From NCBI GenBank assembly GCA_013396525.1, contig VWYX01001164.1:171295-235294 (forward strand): a stretch of DNA of 64,000 bases, in the 5' to 3' direction. This document shows positions 56,601 to 64,000 of this stretch, one piece after another. Both the position numbers and the translations under genes were made by a program. The DNA is from Chaetorhynchus papuensis. Lineage: Eukaryota > Chordata > Aves > Passeriformes > Rhipiduridae. Position 1 is the stretch's first letter. Each line of letters begins with the position of its first letter. The notes under the pieces were generated by a model. That model saw nothing but the letters and a program-made list of their open reading frames with translations. It did no database searches and was not told where the DNA came from.

Positions 56601-57725
56601 GGCAGCACCGTGGTGGAAAGGGACTGGCCAAAGAGAGCTGCAGGCTCTGGTGGGGTGCGAGGGCTTGCTGTGCTGCCTTGCTCAGGCTGTGGGTCAGGGG
56701 GGTCTGGCCCCTGAGGGGGCTCTGGTGTTTGAATATGGTCATTTGGCCCCACTGGCTCTGGTTGCTGTGGCAGAGCATCACGCTGTGCCACAGGGGGGCT
56801 TGGACAGGGTCTATGCCCAGTTCCAGGGCAGAGACACAGCTGGCAGCTGGCTGCCTTCATTCCTCCCGCTGGGAATTTCTCACCCAGACCAGCATTTTCC
56901 TCTGTTTACCCTGGAGGACAGTGATTTCCCATAGTAATAACCCTCTCTTCATCCCCAGCACAAATTGAAAAATCACTTTGGGCAGGACTCTCCCAGTCCC
57001 TCATCCCCTGCACAGTGACGAGTGGACGATGCCAAGGACGCTGCGCAGAGCCACAACACATTGCTCTGCCAGGCTGCTGGGCTGGGTTTGCAATACCTTA
57101 AGGCAGGTTCTTGCTCGGATGCAAGGCTTGAGACAAGTCTCTCCTCTCTTTTTCCTGCCTGGTGAGAAGTGACTTGCCATGTTGTCACCTGGTGGATTGA
57201 TGTTCCTCTCGTTTCTGCCCACAGCCCAAGTGCTCCAGAGCGGCTTCAGCCAGGAGGTTCCAGGTGTCCTCACCAGCTCCACCAAGGTCCCCACAGGACA
57301 CTGAGCTGCCCTGGGGCTGCTGTCCCCTCTCCATGCACACATCTGGCTGCCACCCTGACCCACAGCGCTGCCTGAGTCCCTTCTCTCCCGGGCTGTCCTC
57401 CAGGCCTCGGCAGTGCTGGTGACCACTGGGGGAACGTGTGACCAGAGCCACTGACCTGCTGGAAGTGGCAGAGCAGCAGTGGCAGAGCCTGCTTGGCCCC
57501 CATCCCGTGCCAGTGGCAGGCCCTGCTCAGACCCCATCCCACAGCAGAGGTTGGTGGGTGCAGGAAGCAGAGCTGGGGCTGCTGTGGCACTGGAAGCCGG
57601 GCTGCAGAGAAATCACAATGCTCCGAGCACTCGGCTTTGTTCTCCTTTTGTTTTTTAAACCATCATTCCCATTCCAGCGTGGCTCCATTTGCCTGCTCCC
57701 ATCCTGCAGCATGCTGTAGCTTTAC

Positions 57726-58978
57726 GGCCCTTTTCGTTAAAAACCAGAAAAATAATTGCAAAATAGATGGAGCTATTTTTTTTTTATATATGTACGTATA
57801 TCTTGAAGTTAAATCAGAGCTTTGGCTGGGAAATACCACTGGGGACTACCTCAGTCTGACGCTCACCAAGGCAGTGATCTCTGGACTATTCATTCTCACA
57901 AAGACTATGCCGAGCTCACAGTAAAATCTCTTCCTTTAAAAAATGTGCAATGGATTTGAAATGTTAGTTTTAAAGGTGCTACTTTAAAAAATAGTAAGTG
58001 AGCATATTCAATAAAAAAATCCAGAGCATTTAGACAAAATTAGGGTTAGTTTTAAAAATGAGACCAATTCTACAGTTGTTGGGTTTTATTTCAAAAATAC
58101 TTTAGCTTTTAAAAAATGACTAGATACATGAATATTCGTTCATAGTTTAATTATTACTTGACACAGGATTAACATTGCCAGGCTGCAACTCTTGTGGCTT
58201 TGTTTGAAATTACGAGGGGTGAGTACACTTGGTACGCTGGGATAAAATTAACAAATACCCCCCCAAACATTTAAAAACAAATCGGAATATGGTTGTTCGT
58301 TTGATTTACTCGGTTCCAGCGGAGCTTGGTGCGAGACTGAGCAGCACATTCGTTTACAACGTTCTAAAACATTCGTTAAAATATTTACTTAACAGTTTAA
58401 AACAAAGCCTTAGAGCCCACAAACGTGCCCAGGTCAGGGAAATACATGTGGATAATTGGGCTGAACGATTTAGGAGCAGAGAATCGCTTGCATTTCAAAC
58501 CGTGCGTATTTCAAATACCCCCTTAGTGCATCTATTTTAGGCAGATGCTTAAGATTAAAGGGCTGCACGTCAGCCAGTATCTTACCCACGCTTCCTTGTC
58601 ATCGTTTCTTTGCGATTAAATTTTGTGTTTTCCTTTCAGCCTAGAAGTGTTTGGTACCAGTCTCTTGGCAAAAGAGCCTGAGGAATGGAAGGGTAAAGAA
58701 ATATGACCCAGCTGCTATGCACAATGAGGTTTGTAAGTCCTTGTATGGTATAAATAAGCATATTACACAGTTATTAGAAATTTGGCACTGTCGCTGTTTA
58801 GAAGCAAGACTCCGATGCTGTGTAATTCCTCCCGAGTCCGTGCATAACTCAGTATTAGCCTTCCATTCTTCCAGTCTTTTTACTGGCCAAATTCGGCAAC
58901 TTTTTCTCAGTACTCATCCATTCAAACCCTTCTCAGCAGTGTAAACCGGTGAGTTTCCTCTCAAGTCAGTAAATCTAT
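57726..58978. other. AT-rich non-coding block upstream of TBX4
   Basis: About 1.25 kb of AT-rich, non-repetitive sequence between GC-rich flanks, ending sharply at the CpG island. It holds many AT-rich homeodomain-type cores and no coding signal. Its composition resembles conserved developmental enhancers. A TBX4 hindlimb enhancer lies upstream of the gene in mammals, but identity with this block is not shown. Confidence 0.45.
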
Positions 58979-60500
58979 GCCAACCCATGCGGTCGAGGCT
59001 CGGTGCTGACTTTCCGCCTGCCGCCCTCCGCCTCTCACGGGGCTCTGAGCCGCCGCCGTCGGGGCCGCTCGGTTCCGTCGGGCGCGGGCTCGGGGCTCGC
59101 TTCTCCCCTCCTCTCCGTCGTGGCCGGCATCTCGTCTTGGTGGGAAGAGAAGCAGGTTTTCTTTGGGGGAAGAGGAGCCGCTGAAAGGTGCGGCGGCTGG
59201 AAGGGCGCTGGAGCATCCCGCGGAACGGATCCCACTCGGGTTTCCCCGGCCCGCGGACTAAGTGTAACTTTGGAGAAAAGCGACAGTGAACTTTTATTAA
59301 TCGCCGGTGTTTAAGGCCAAGGCATGAGCGAGCTCGGTGACAGTGATGAGTGGTTTGGAGCGCTGGTCCCTGAAAGCGGGACTTATCCTCCCACTGCTCC
59401 CTTGGCTCGGCGTTGATGAGCCGTGAATAGGAGCCACCCTGCCGTGGGGATCCGGCCGTTTATCTGCCGGGTGATGACAGTCGGGCTGGTTTCGCCTCGC
59501 CGTGAATTGCCGGAGCCTTCGGGAATCGCACGGAGCTGCCGCAGCCGGGGGCTCCGTCCGACGAGGACGTTTCGCCCCTCGGTGTCGGCCCCGTCCCCCT
59601 GGCCGGGGGATGAGGAAATCTGTGCCCTCCCGGAGTTACCGACCCCGGAGCCCTCTAAGGGCAGGTGCTGTCCGAGCTCAGGGCACGGTGAACCGAGCGC
59701 GGCTGGACTCAACCGGGGCCGCACGGGGGGAATGGGCCCGACCCCACCGCTCCAGCATCCCCGTATGCACCGACGGGGAAGTCTGAGGCTGGAAGGAGGC
59801 CTTAGAGTCTTTAGATTTGCTTTAATTAAATCTTCACACCTGGGATTGCCCCCTCCGCCTTTTTTTTTTTTTTCAAGGGGGAAAAAACTGCATTTAACGT
59901 CGGGAAGCTCAGGCAGCCGCCGGCATTTCCCCTGTCCTTGCCGCGGTTGCGGGAGGAAGGGCTGAAGGGAGACTCACCCAGACAAAGCCGAGCCACCGGT
60001 ACCGGCTGCACAGTCACACCAAAATTCACCTTGCCGTGGAGCCCGGCCCTCGGCAGCCGCCCCGGTCCCGCAGCCCGCGAGGAGAGCCCGGCCCGCAGGT
60101 GGGAACCAGCGGCGGGACGGAGCGGTCCAAGCGAGGGGCGGGTGCGGTGCTCAGCTGCGCGCACCCTCCGCGGCGGCGGGGTCGGGGCACGGGCCGGGCC
60201 CATAGCTCAGAGGCAGCTGCGACCGCGGAACCAGCGGGGAACCGAGCGGGGCAGGTCAGCGGCGGGAGCAGCGCTCCCGGGAGCCCCCGGCTGAGCCGGG
60301 CCTCTCGCCGCCTCTCGCCGGGACGGCTCCTCACCCTTCGGCCCTTCTCAGCCCCTGCTCGGTCTGTGCGGGGGCAGGGCCCTCGCGGGTCCCCTCTCGC
60401 CCCGGCCCCTTCGGGGCCCGCCGCGGCCCGGTCTCACCTGCCCCGTCCCGCTGGCTCCTGCGGGAACCGTTCGCCTCTCTCAAGCTCGCATCCCCCGGCC
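58979..60500. other. CpG island upstream of TBX4 (distal)
   Basis: CpG-dense block starting about 4.7 kb before the TBX4 start codon. It includes a T-box half-site (59833-59841) in a short AT-rich interruption. No coding gene supported. Confidence 0.55.
59833..59841 (-). promoter_or_regulatory. T-box half-site TTCACACCT upstream of TBX4
   Basis: Exact complement of AGGTGTGAA, preceded by TTTAATTAAATC. Candidate autoregulatory or cross-regulatory site for a T-box factor. Confidence 0.4.
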
Positions 60501-60508
60501 CTCCCGGG

Positions 60509-60580
60509 TCCTCTTTTTTTTTTTTTTCCTTTCATTTTTTCTTTTCTTTTTCTTTTCTTTTTTTTTTTTTTTTTTTTTTT
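60509..60580. repeat. 72-nt near-pure polypyrimidine tract
   Basis: T-rich C/T tract with one purine (60534), ending in a 23-nt T run followed by GTAG. It could be plain low-complexity DNA or the pyrimidine tract of a splice acceptor at 60584. Confidence 0.85.
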
Positions 60581-60909
60581 GTAGGAGTGGGGAAAAGGTT
60601 CATTACGAGGTTGACCCCACTTTACTTTTTATTCTGCTCCTGTTCCCAATTTCGGCACCACGTGACGGTGGGAGTGAGTTTGGGTTTAAATTCACTTTCA
60701 AGAAAACCCCGATAAGACCCCTGCCCCGCGCAGCCCCGCCGGCCCATGGCGGGGTCCCTGTGAGCCCGGCGCTGCGGGAGCGAGCGGCGCCTCGGCGCCC
60801 GCCCGGGACCCCCGGCTCGGGTAAGGGCTCCTGCCCGCGGGCGCGGAGCGGGGCAGAGGGGCTGCGCAGGGGCTCGGGGGGCGCTGGGCAGAGCAGAGCC
60901 TGGCGGTGC

Positions 60910-60919
60910 TGTCGCGATA
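60910..60919 (+). promoter_or_regulatory. ZBED1/DREF-type site TGTCGCGATA
   Basis: Matches TGTCGYGAYA at all 10 positions. First of four TCGCGA-core sites in 194 bp. Confidence 0.5.
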
Positions 60920-60944
60920 CAGTGGCGGGGCACAGCAGTGGAGC

Positions 60945-60954
60945 TGTCGCGACA
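60945..60954. promoter_or_regulatory. ZBED1/DREF-type palindrome TGTCGCGACA
   Basis: Perfect palindromic match to TGTCGYGAYA. Two further near matches follow: TCGCGACA at 61064-61071 and AGTCGCGACA at 61094-61103. Confidence 0.5.
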
Positions 60955-61933
60955 GGCGTATGTACGGGGGTAGCGCGGGGGCCTGGGCGCGGTTCGGATG
61001 TGAGGGTCAGCTTAGCACAGGGGGGACAGCGCTGCGGGGCTGTGAGTGTGTGTGGCTTGGTAATCGCGACAGCAGAGCTGAAGTGGCCCTTTCAGTCGCG
61101 ACAGCACGCGGGGACTCTCCCGAGTGGGTTTTCCTCCTGATTTGGGGGTTTAGCGTGGTGGTGGGAGCTCCGAGCAGGCGGCGCCCGTGCCGTAGGGTGA
61201 GGGAGCTCCAGCTGGGTGGTGTGAGGGGCCGTGCGCGCCTCTCCCCTTACCGCCCTCACCCCGGGGCGGCCCTCACAGCCTGGCCTCGCCGTCGCTCTGT
61301 TGTGGCCTCCCAGCTCCTGCCTGCCTTGTGGCAAGGCTCGGGGCTGTCTGTCGCCCCATGGGGAGGAGGGGGAGCCCTGTCCTCGTCCCCAGGGTCGCAG
61401 GGAGACCCGCAACCGAAGGCAGGCCGCAGGCCGGCGGACACGGGTGTTTCGGCTGCGGTGTAGGGTCAGGGAGCCCGAAGGGGTTGTAGGCCCCTCCTGA
61501 GGCGGAACCCCTGCCCAGGCCTGATCCCGGCTCTTTCCCATCACCTCTCCCGGGCTACCCCCACTCCCTTCGCAGGGTCCCGCCGAGCCAGGTGCCCTTC
61601 CAAGCGCGGCCTATGCTCCCCGCTGCAGCCCCGGCCGGGCCCGGCTCCCCGGCGGGCGGTGGAGAGCGCCAGGACCATCGGGGCTGTGAGAGGGCGGTGG
61701 TGCCGAGGATGTCCCCTCTCCCCGGGCTCCCCCCGGAGCAGCGAGCGGCTCTGCTCGCCGCCGGGCCCGGCGCAGCGCCGAGGCAGGCCGGGGAAGGCCG
61801 CGGCCGGCTCCGGTGATCGGGGGCCGGGCGGCCGCTGCCCCCGCCGGTGCCCCCCGGTGCGGACCGTCGGGCGGGCGCGGGGCCGGGCCGGGCCGGGCCG
61901 GGCGGAGCGGGCCAGAGCCGGTGTAAGGGGATG

Positions 61934-61943
61934 TGATTGACAG
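61934..61943 (+). promoter_or_regulatory. PBX-PREP/MEIS composite site TGATTGACAG
   Basis: Exact match to the PBX-PREP heterodimer site, 1.77 kb upstream of the TBX4 start codon and just before a purine-rich stretch and a TTTATGG sequence. Typical of CpG-island promoters of developmental genes. Confidence 0.5.
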
Positions 61944-62698
61944 CGGCAACGTCAGCAACAGGAGGGGAAGGGAAAAGGGAGGGGGGGGAGACAAAGAGGG
62001 AGGGAGTCGAAAGGCCCCAAACTGGATCTTTATGGAACATTTTCCGCCGAGATCAAGGGAAAGTGAATCCGCGCAGCGGGGGATGCCCCGCACGCCGCTG
62101 CCATCGGGGGCCGTGGAGCCGCTCCCGGCCTGAGCGCCCCGCGGATGCCCTTCATGCCGCAGCCGCCCCCAGGCCAAGCCCGGAGCCCCCCGCTGCGCCT
62201 CCTGCCCCTCGGCCGGCCGTGTGAGTTCCCGGGGTGCGGGGGGAAGGACGGGAGGGAGCGGGGGTCCAAGGGTGCGGAGCTCCCTGCAGCCCGCCGAGCT
62301 CGGCCTGTGTCGGGACACTGCCGCCAGCCTGCCCCGCTGCTCCCTGCTGCTCCCCGCCAGCCAACCTGCTCCGTGCCGGGAGCACCGGGGTCCCAGTCTG
62401 GGGCTGGAGCCTTGCCCTCAGGCTTCGCCGCGGACACCTCCCACCTGCCCTCCCGGTCACCCGGCTCCGCGCTGCGGTTGGACGCCGGGAAACATCGGCG
62501 CTTCGGCCGGGCTGGGGCCGCCCAGTCCCGACACCCGGAGCCGGGCGAAGGGACCGGCGGAGCTCTCGGGTCACCGGGCCCCGTACCGTGCTCCCCGCTC
62601 GGTGCTCCCTGCCCCGGGGACTGCGGCTGGTCACCGGGGTATGTGTGTCCGCTTGCACACAGCCGGGCTGGCTGTCTGGCTCCTCGGTGGGAGCTCTC

Positions 62699-62840
62699 CC
62701 TGGAATTCTGGTGGGACTGGAGCTGGGAGTCTCAGTCCTGCTCACACCGGAACTCTGCTGGAGCTGGAAATTGGGGTCCTAGCCCCGCTCTCCCTGGAGC
62801 TCTGCTGGAGCTGGAGTTTGGGGTCCCAGCCCCGCTCTCC
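62699..62840. repeat. 47-bp minisatellite, three units
   Basis: Units begin at 62699, 62746 and 62793. Each reads like CTGGAGCTCTGCTGGAGCTG, then GG-GTC and CCGCTCTCC. The second and third are close; the first is diverged. Confidence 0.85.
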
Positions 62841-63040
62841 CCCTGCATTTAACGTCGGGACCACCGCTGTCCTGAACAGTGGCTCGGCCTTGGCGGCTCG
62901 GGGCAGGGACCGGGGCTGTGGGCCGGGGACAGGAGCGCTCCCTCAGGCACCGCAGGTCCGCGGCCAGCGCCGGTTTTGGCCCCTGGGACCGGCAGCCTGC
63001 AGCCTCCTCGGAGCTGCTCCCCCTCCGTGCCGCCGCTGCC

Positions 63041-63068
63041 TGTCCGTCTGTCTGTCCGTCCGTCCGTC
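63041..63068. repeat. Tetranucleotide run (GTCC/GTCT)n
   Basis: About seven GTCC/GTCT units in a row. Confidence 0.85.
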
Positions 63069-63384
63069 AAGCGGGGCGGGCGGCCGCGTCCCTCCGCGCT
63101 GTAAAAGTCGGCGTTGATGCGCGGCAGCCCCGGCGGAGCTGTCAGGCCTTATCTTTATTGGCTTTTCCCAGTCTCCGTCCAAGTTTAAGAGGGGCCCTTT
63201 TATCTCGGAGCCCAGCACTCCCCCTGTTTACACCGTCCGGCTCCGCCGCAGCGCTTCGTCGCGGAGCCCCCGCAGCTCCGACGGGACGGGGCAGGGAGAC
63301 CGACCGGGCCAGGCTGCCTTCCCCAGCGGGTACCGGAGGGGAGAGGAGGAGGGCAGAGGAGAGAGAGTCGGGGCTGGGGGGCTG

Positions 63385-63477
63385 CAGCCACATCAGAGAT
63401 GAGCTGCCCTGGCCTCAAGCGGGAGCACAGCCACATCAGAGATGAGCTGCCCTGGCCTCAAGCGGGAGCACAGCCAC
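63385..63477. repeat. Perfect 43-bp tandem duplication
   Basis: Copy one 63385-63427 and copy two 63428-63470 are identical, followed by seven bases of a third (63471-63477). The unit contains CAGCCACATCAGAGATGAG. Perfect identity suggests a recent duplication or an assembly artefact. Confidence 0.95.
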
Positions 63478-63715
63478 GCGAGGGCGGCTCCCCCGCGGGG
63501 GCCACCGGGCCCGTCCTGACTCTGCTGGGCACAGCGGCTTCCCTCGGGGCAGGCGGTGCCACATCCCAGTGTCGCCGAGTGCCGCCGCCTGAGGAAAGAC
63601 CGGGCCGGGAGGGCCTGACCTCGCAGGTGGCCGTGCCCGGGGCTGGGCGAGGGGCAGGGGTTGGACGCAGCCCCCGGTGCCGCGAGCTAACATTGAGCCT
63701 CTCTCCCCCAAGGAA

Positions 63716-63871
63716 ATGCTCCAGGAGAAAAGCCTGTCTGAAACCGAGGAAGGGTTTCCAACAGCCCCCGCGCCCGGCCATGCGGACACCTCCGCCGGCT
63801 CCCCCGTCCTCGGCGTAGCCGGGGGGAGCACCACACCGCTCAGCAGCCCGCAGCTCCCCGACCCCGAGCAG
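63716..63871 (+). CDS. TBX4: TBX4 first coding exon (partial gene)
   Basis: After a CCCCAAG acceptor (63711-63712) and three untranslated bases, an ATG opens 52 codons. They begin MLQEKSLSETEEGF, continue with an Ala/Pro/Ser/Gly-rich stretch and end PQLPDPEQ before donor CAG|GTACGG, phase 0. Human TBX4 begins MLQDKGLSESEEAF and has the same junction after an EQ pair, so identification is firm. TBX4 is a nuclear T-box activator needed for hindlimb and lung/trachea mesenchyme. Only the N-terminal disordered segment is here; the T-box lies in later exons outside the window. Position downstream of TBX2 on the same strand agrees with TBX2-TBX4 linkage. Confidence 0.94.
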
Positions 63872-64000
63872 GTACGGACCATCCGGCCCCGCGTCCTGCC
63901 CTGCCCGCCGGCTGCACCCTCAGCCCCGCCAGCAGCCCGGCCCGCGACCGCGCACCTCCCCCGGCGACGACACGGGGAGGGATTGCGAGGAAAGCGCATT
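63872..64000 (+). other. TBX4: TBX4 intron after first coding exon (start only)
   Basis: CG-rich intron start following GTACGG; cut by the window edge. Confidence 0.85.

Larger units (their letters stand above)
47154..57725. other. TBX2-TBX4 intergenic segment, right part
   Basis: No coding gene supported. Candidate regulatory stretches by appearance lie near 48.16-48.34, 48.89-49.21 (with a composite HOX-PBX/T-box site), 49.66-49.90 and 54.47-54.72 kb. A CpG-rich patch lies near 53.28-53.64 kb. The remainder is CA/TG- and CT-rich sequence without recognisable features. Confidence 0.6.
60640..62220 (+). promoter_or_regulatory. TBX4: Probable TBX4 promoter and 5' non-coding region
   Basis: CpG-rich sequence 1.5-3.1 kb before the TBX4 start codon. 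It has four TCGCGA-core sites (60910-61103), a perfect PBX-PREP site (61934-61943), donor-like GTAAGG at 60821, acceptor-like CCCTTCGCAG ending at 61576 and donor-like GTGAGT at 62221. As the first coding exon begins with an acceptor, at least one upstream non-coding exon should exist, probably here. Exact exons and the start site are not resolvable. Confidence 0.45.
62221..63712 (+). other. TBX4: Probable TBX4 5' intron
   Basis: Sequence between donor-like GTGAGT and the CTCTCCCCCAAG acceptor before the first coding exon. It carries a 47-bp minisatellite, a (GTCC/GTCT)n run, a 43-bp tandem duplication and a less GC-rich stretch (about 63135-63235) with an inverted CCAAT and GATA-type TTATCT. 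The intron call rests on the splice-like ends only. Confidence 0.45.

Noticed and set aside
61555..63117. Long frames on both strands upstream of TBX4 (160-300 codons)
   Set aside because: Composition-driven open frames in CpG island DNA, partly made by the 47-bp repeat, with no recognisable domain.
1..64000. tRNA, rRNA, snRNA genes, bacterial-type operons or endogenous retrovirus genes
   Set aside because: No cloverleaf with A/B boxes, no rRNA-like sequence and no gag/pol-type frames were recognised by eye; a covariance-model and protein search would settle this.

Overview
The window is vertebrate nuclear DNA, most likely from a bird. Two things point that way. It carries degenerate copies of the 3' end of CR1 LINEs, the typical avian interspersed repeat, at about 10.29, 38.2 and 47.0 kb. 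It also has low repeat density with compact, GC-rich introns. The species cannot be named from the sequence alone. There is one assembly gap (22981-23760, 780 N) and one isolated N inside a microsatellite (18550).

Three protein-coding genes can be supported, all on the + strand, in the order BCAS3 - TBX2 - TBX4, the order I recall from other amniotes. Bases 1-11570 are the end of a BCAS3 intron, and 11571-11719 is the last BCAS3 coding exon, with candidate poly(A) signals at 12428 and 13446. About 14.4 kb then separates the BCAS3 stop codon from TBX2. That stretch holds simple repeats, a CpG-rich block from about 20.6 to 25.3 kb (cut by the gap), a perfect MEF2-type motif, a long polypyrimidine tract and two inverted CCAAT boxes. 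TBX2 is complete: seven coding exons between 26102 and 34900, 695 codons, intact splice sites and a 3' UTR of about 1.1 kb.

From about 36.06 to 63.7 kb is the TBX2-TBX4 intergenic region. It has several CpG islands, a good CTCF-type motif, AT-rich homeodomain-motif-rich blocks and two CR1 fragments. From about 59 kb the sequence becomes CpG-rich again and probably contains the TBX4 promoter and 5' non-coding exons. The first TBX4 coding exon (63716-63871) lies at the right edge; the T-box of TBX4 is beyond the window.

TBX2 and TBX4 are T-box transcription factors whose linkage is mirrored by the paralogous TBX3-TBX5 pair. BCAS3 is functionally unrelated, and its introns are usually viewed as hosts for regulatory DNA of the T-box pair. 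So most of this window is probably regulatory rather than coding. The main non-coding observations are a 137-bp near-palindrome in the BCAS3 intron, a minimal uORF whose stop overlaps the TBX2 start codon, a cluster of TCGCGA (ZBED1/DREF-type) sites and a perfect PBX-PREP site upstream of TBX4, an apparent excess of T-box half-sites, and candidate boundary motifs between the two T-box genes. No bacterial-type features, CRISPR arrays, tRNAs or clear viral sequences were seen.
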